In this document: one piece after another, positions 63,541 to 63,572 of the stretch
Layout of the letters: the number at the start of each line of letters is the position of its first letter
Position numbering within the stretch: the first letter of the stretch is position 1
Source of the DNA: Pseudomonadota bacterium
Lineage (GTDB): Bacteria > Pseudomonadota > Gammaproteobacteria > Steroidobacterales > Steroidobacteraceae
Assembly: GCA_023391815.1 (NCBI GenBank)
Contig: JAEWAF010000108.1
Coordinates: forward strand, 1-63,572
DNA length: 63,572 nt
Reading direction: 5' to 3'
Position numbers and translations under genes: made by a program
The notes under the pieces: generated by a model
What the model was told of the DNA's origin: nothing
Database searches by the model: none
The model's input: only the letters and a program-made list of their open reading frames with translations

Positions 63541-63572
63541 GGTGCCCCCCTGCGTGAAGGCAAGGGATAGAG

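Overview
The window is gene-dense, high-GC chromosomal DNA. It carries two SusC-like/TonB-dependent receptors, a patatin-Omp85 outer-membrane protein, a MacAB plus outer-membrane-factor pump and a thiC-linked TPP riboswitch. This points to a Gram-negative gammaproteobacterium, and the gene mix (fructosamine genes, several esterases, MmgE/PrpD, TonB receptors) resembles the Xanthomonadales/Steroidobacterales side. The taxonomic placement is inference. No tRNA, rRNA, CRISPR array or intact transposase was found.

Layout. 1-3023 (minus): SpoIIM/RDD membrane-protein cluster running off the left edge. 3804-16233: two operons converging on a strong terminator (9656-9679). The plus operon is TonB receptor, gamma-glutamyltransferase-like enzyme and MHS transporter. 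The minus operon is hydantoinase/5-oxoprolinase-type HyuA and HyuB, an FrlD-like sugar kinase and an FrlB-like SIS deglycase, with a divergent GntR/UTRA regulator. Read together they look like a complete import and breakdown route for an Amadori compound (fructosyl-amino acid), possibly one with a pyroglutamyl or gamma-glutamyl part. This is the most interesting system in the window. 16335-20763: DoxX-like protein, SIR2-like DUF4917 protein, MarC protein, PlpD-type patatin. 20787-21713: secreted alpha/beta hydrolase, followed by a 367-base non-coding stretch full of inverted repeats.

22081-32351: a second TonB receptor, divergent from an operon of a tannase/feruloyl-esterase-family hydrolase, a CapA-like phosphoesterase, a PF20091-type hydrolase, an ACS-type MFS transporter and an MmgE/PrpD protein; this is probably an uncharacterised catabolic cluster. 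32445-35619: CHASE-PAS histidine kinase, a protein of unknown function and an MbcA/ParS/Xre-type antitoxin-like protein. 35623-42348: BaeRS-like two-component system divergent from macA-macB-outer membrane factor. 42389-44400: chromate transporter and WrbA. 44530-49269: biotin-dependent acyl-CoA carboxylase (two subunits) divergent from a TetR regulator with clear operator half-sites, then YjbQ. 49396-51815: Fsr-type MFS pump and an HD-GYP protein.

52073-53160: a decayed AlbA_2/AAA_4-type gene and a compositionally different gene-poor stretch. 53160-58437: TPP riboswitch and thiC-thiO-thiS-thiG-thiE-thiD. 58465-63540: carboxylesterase, ArsN2-like acetyltransferase, Tdi1-like immunity-domain protein, a two-domain retropepsin-like protease and a large unknown membrane-anchored protein. 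Starts were chosen by Shine-Dalgarno spacing and by family N-termini, so several differ from the longest reading frame.
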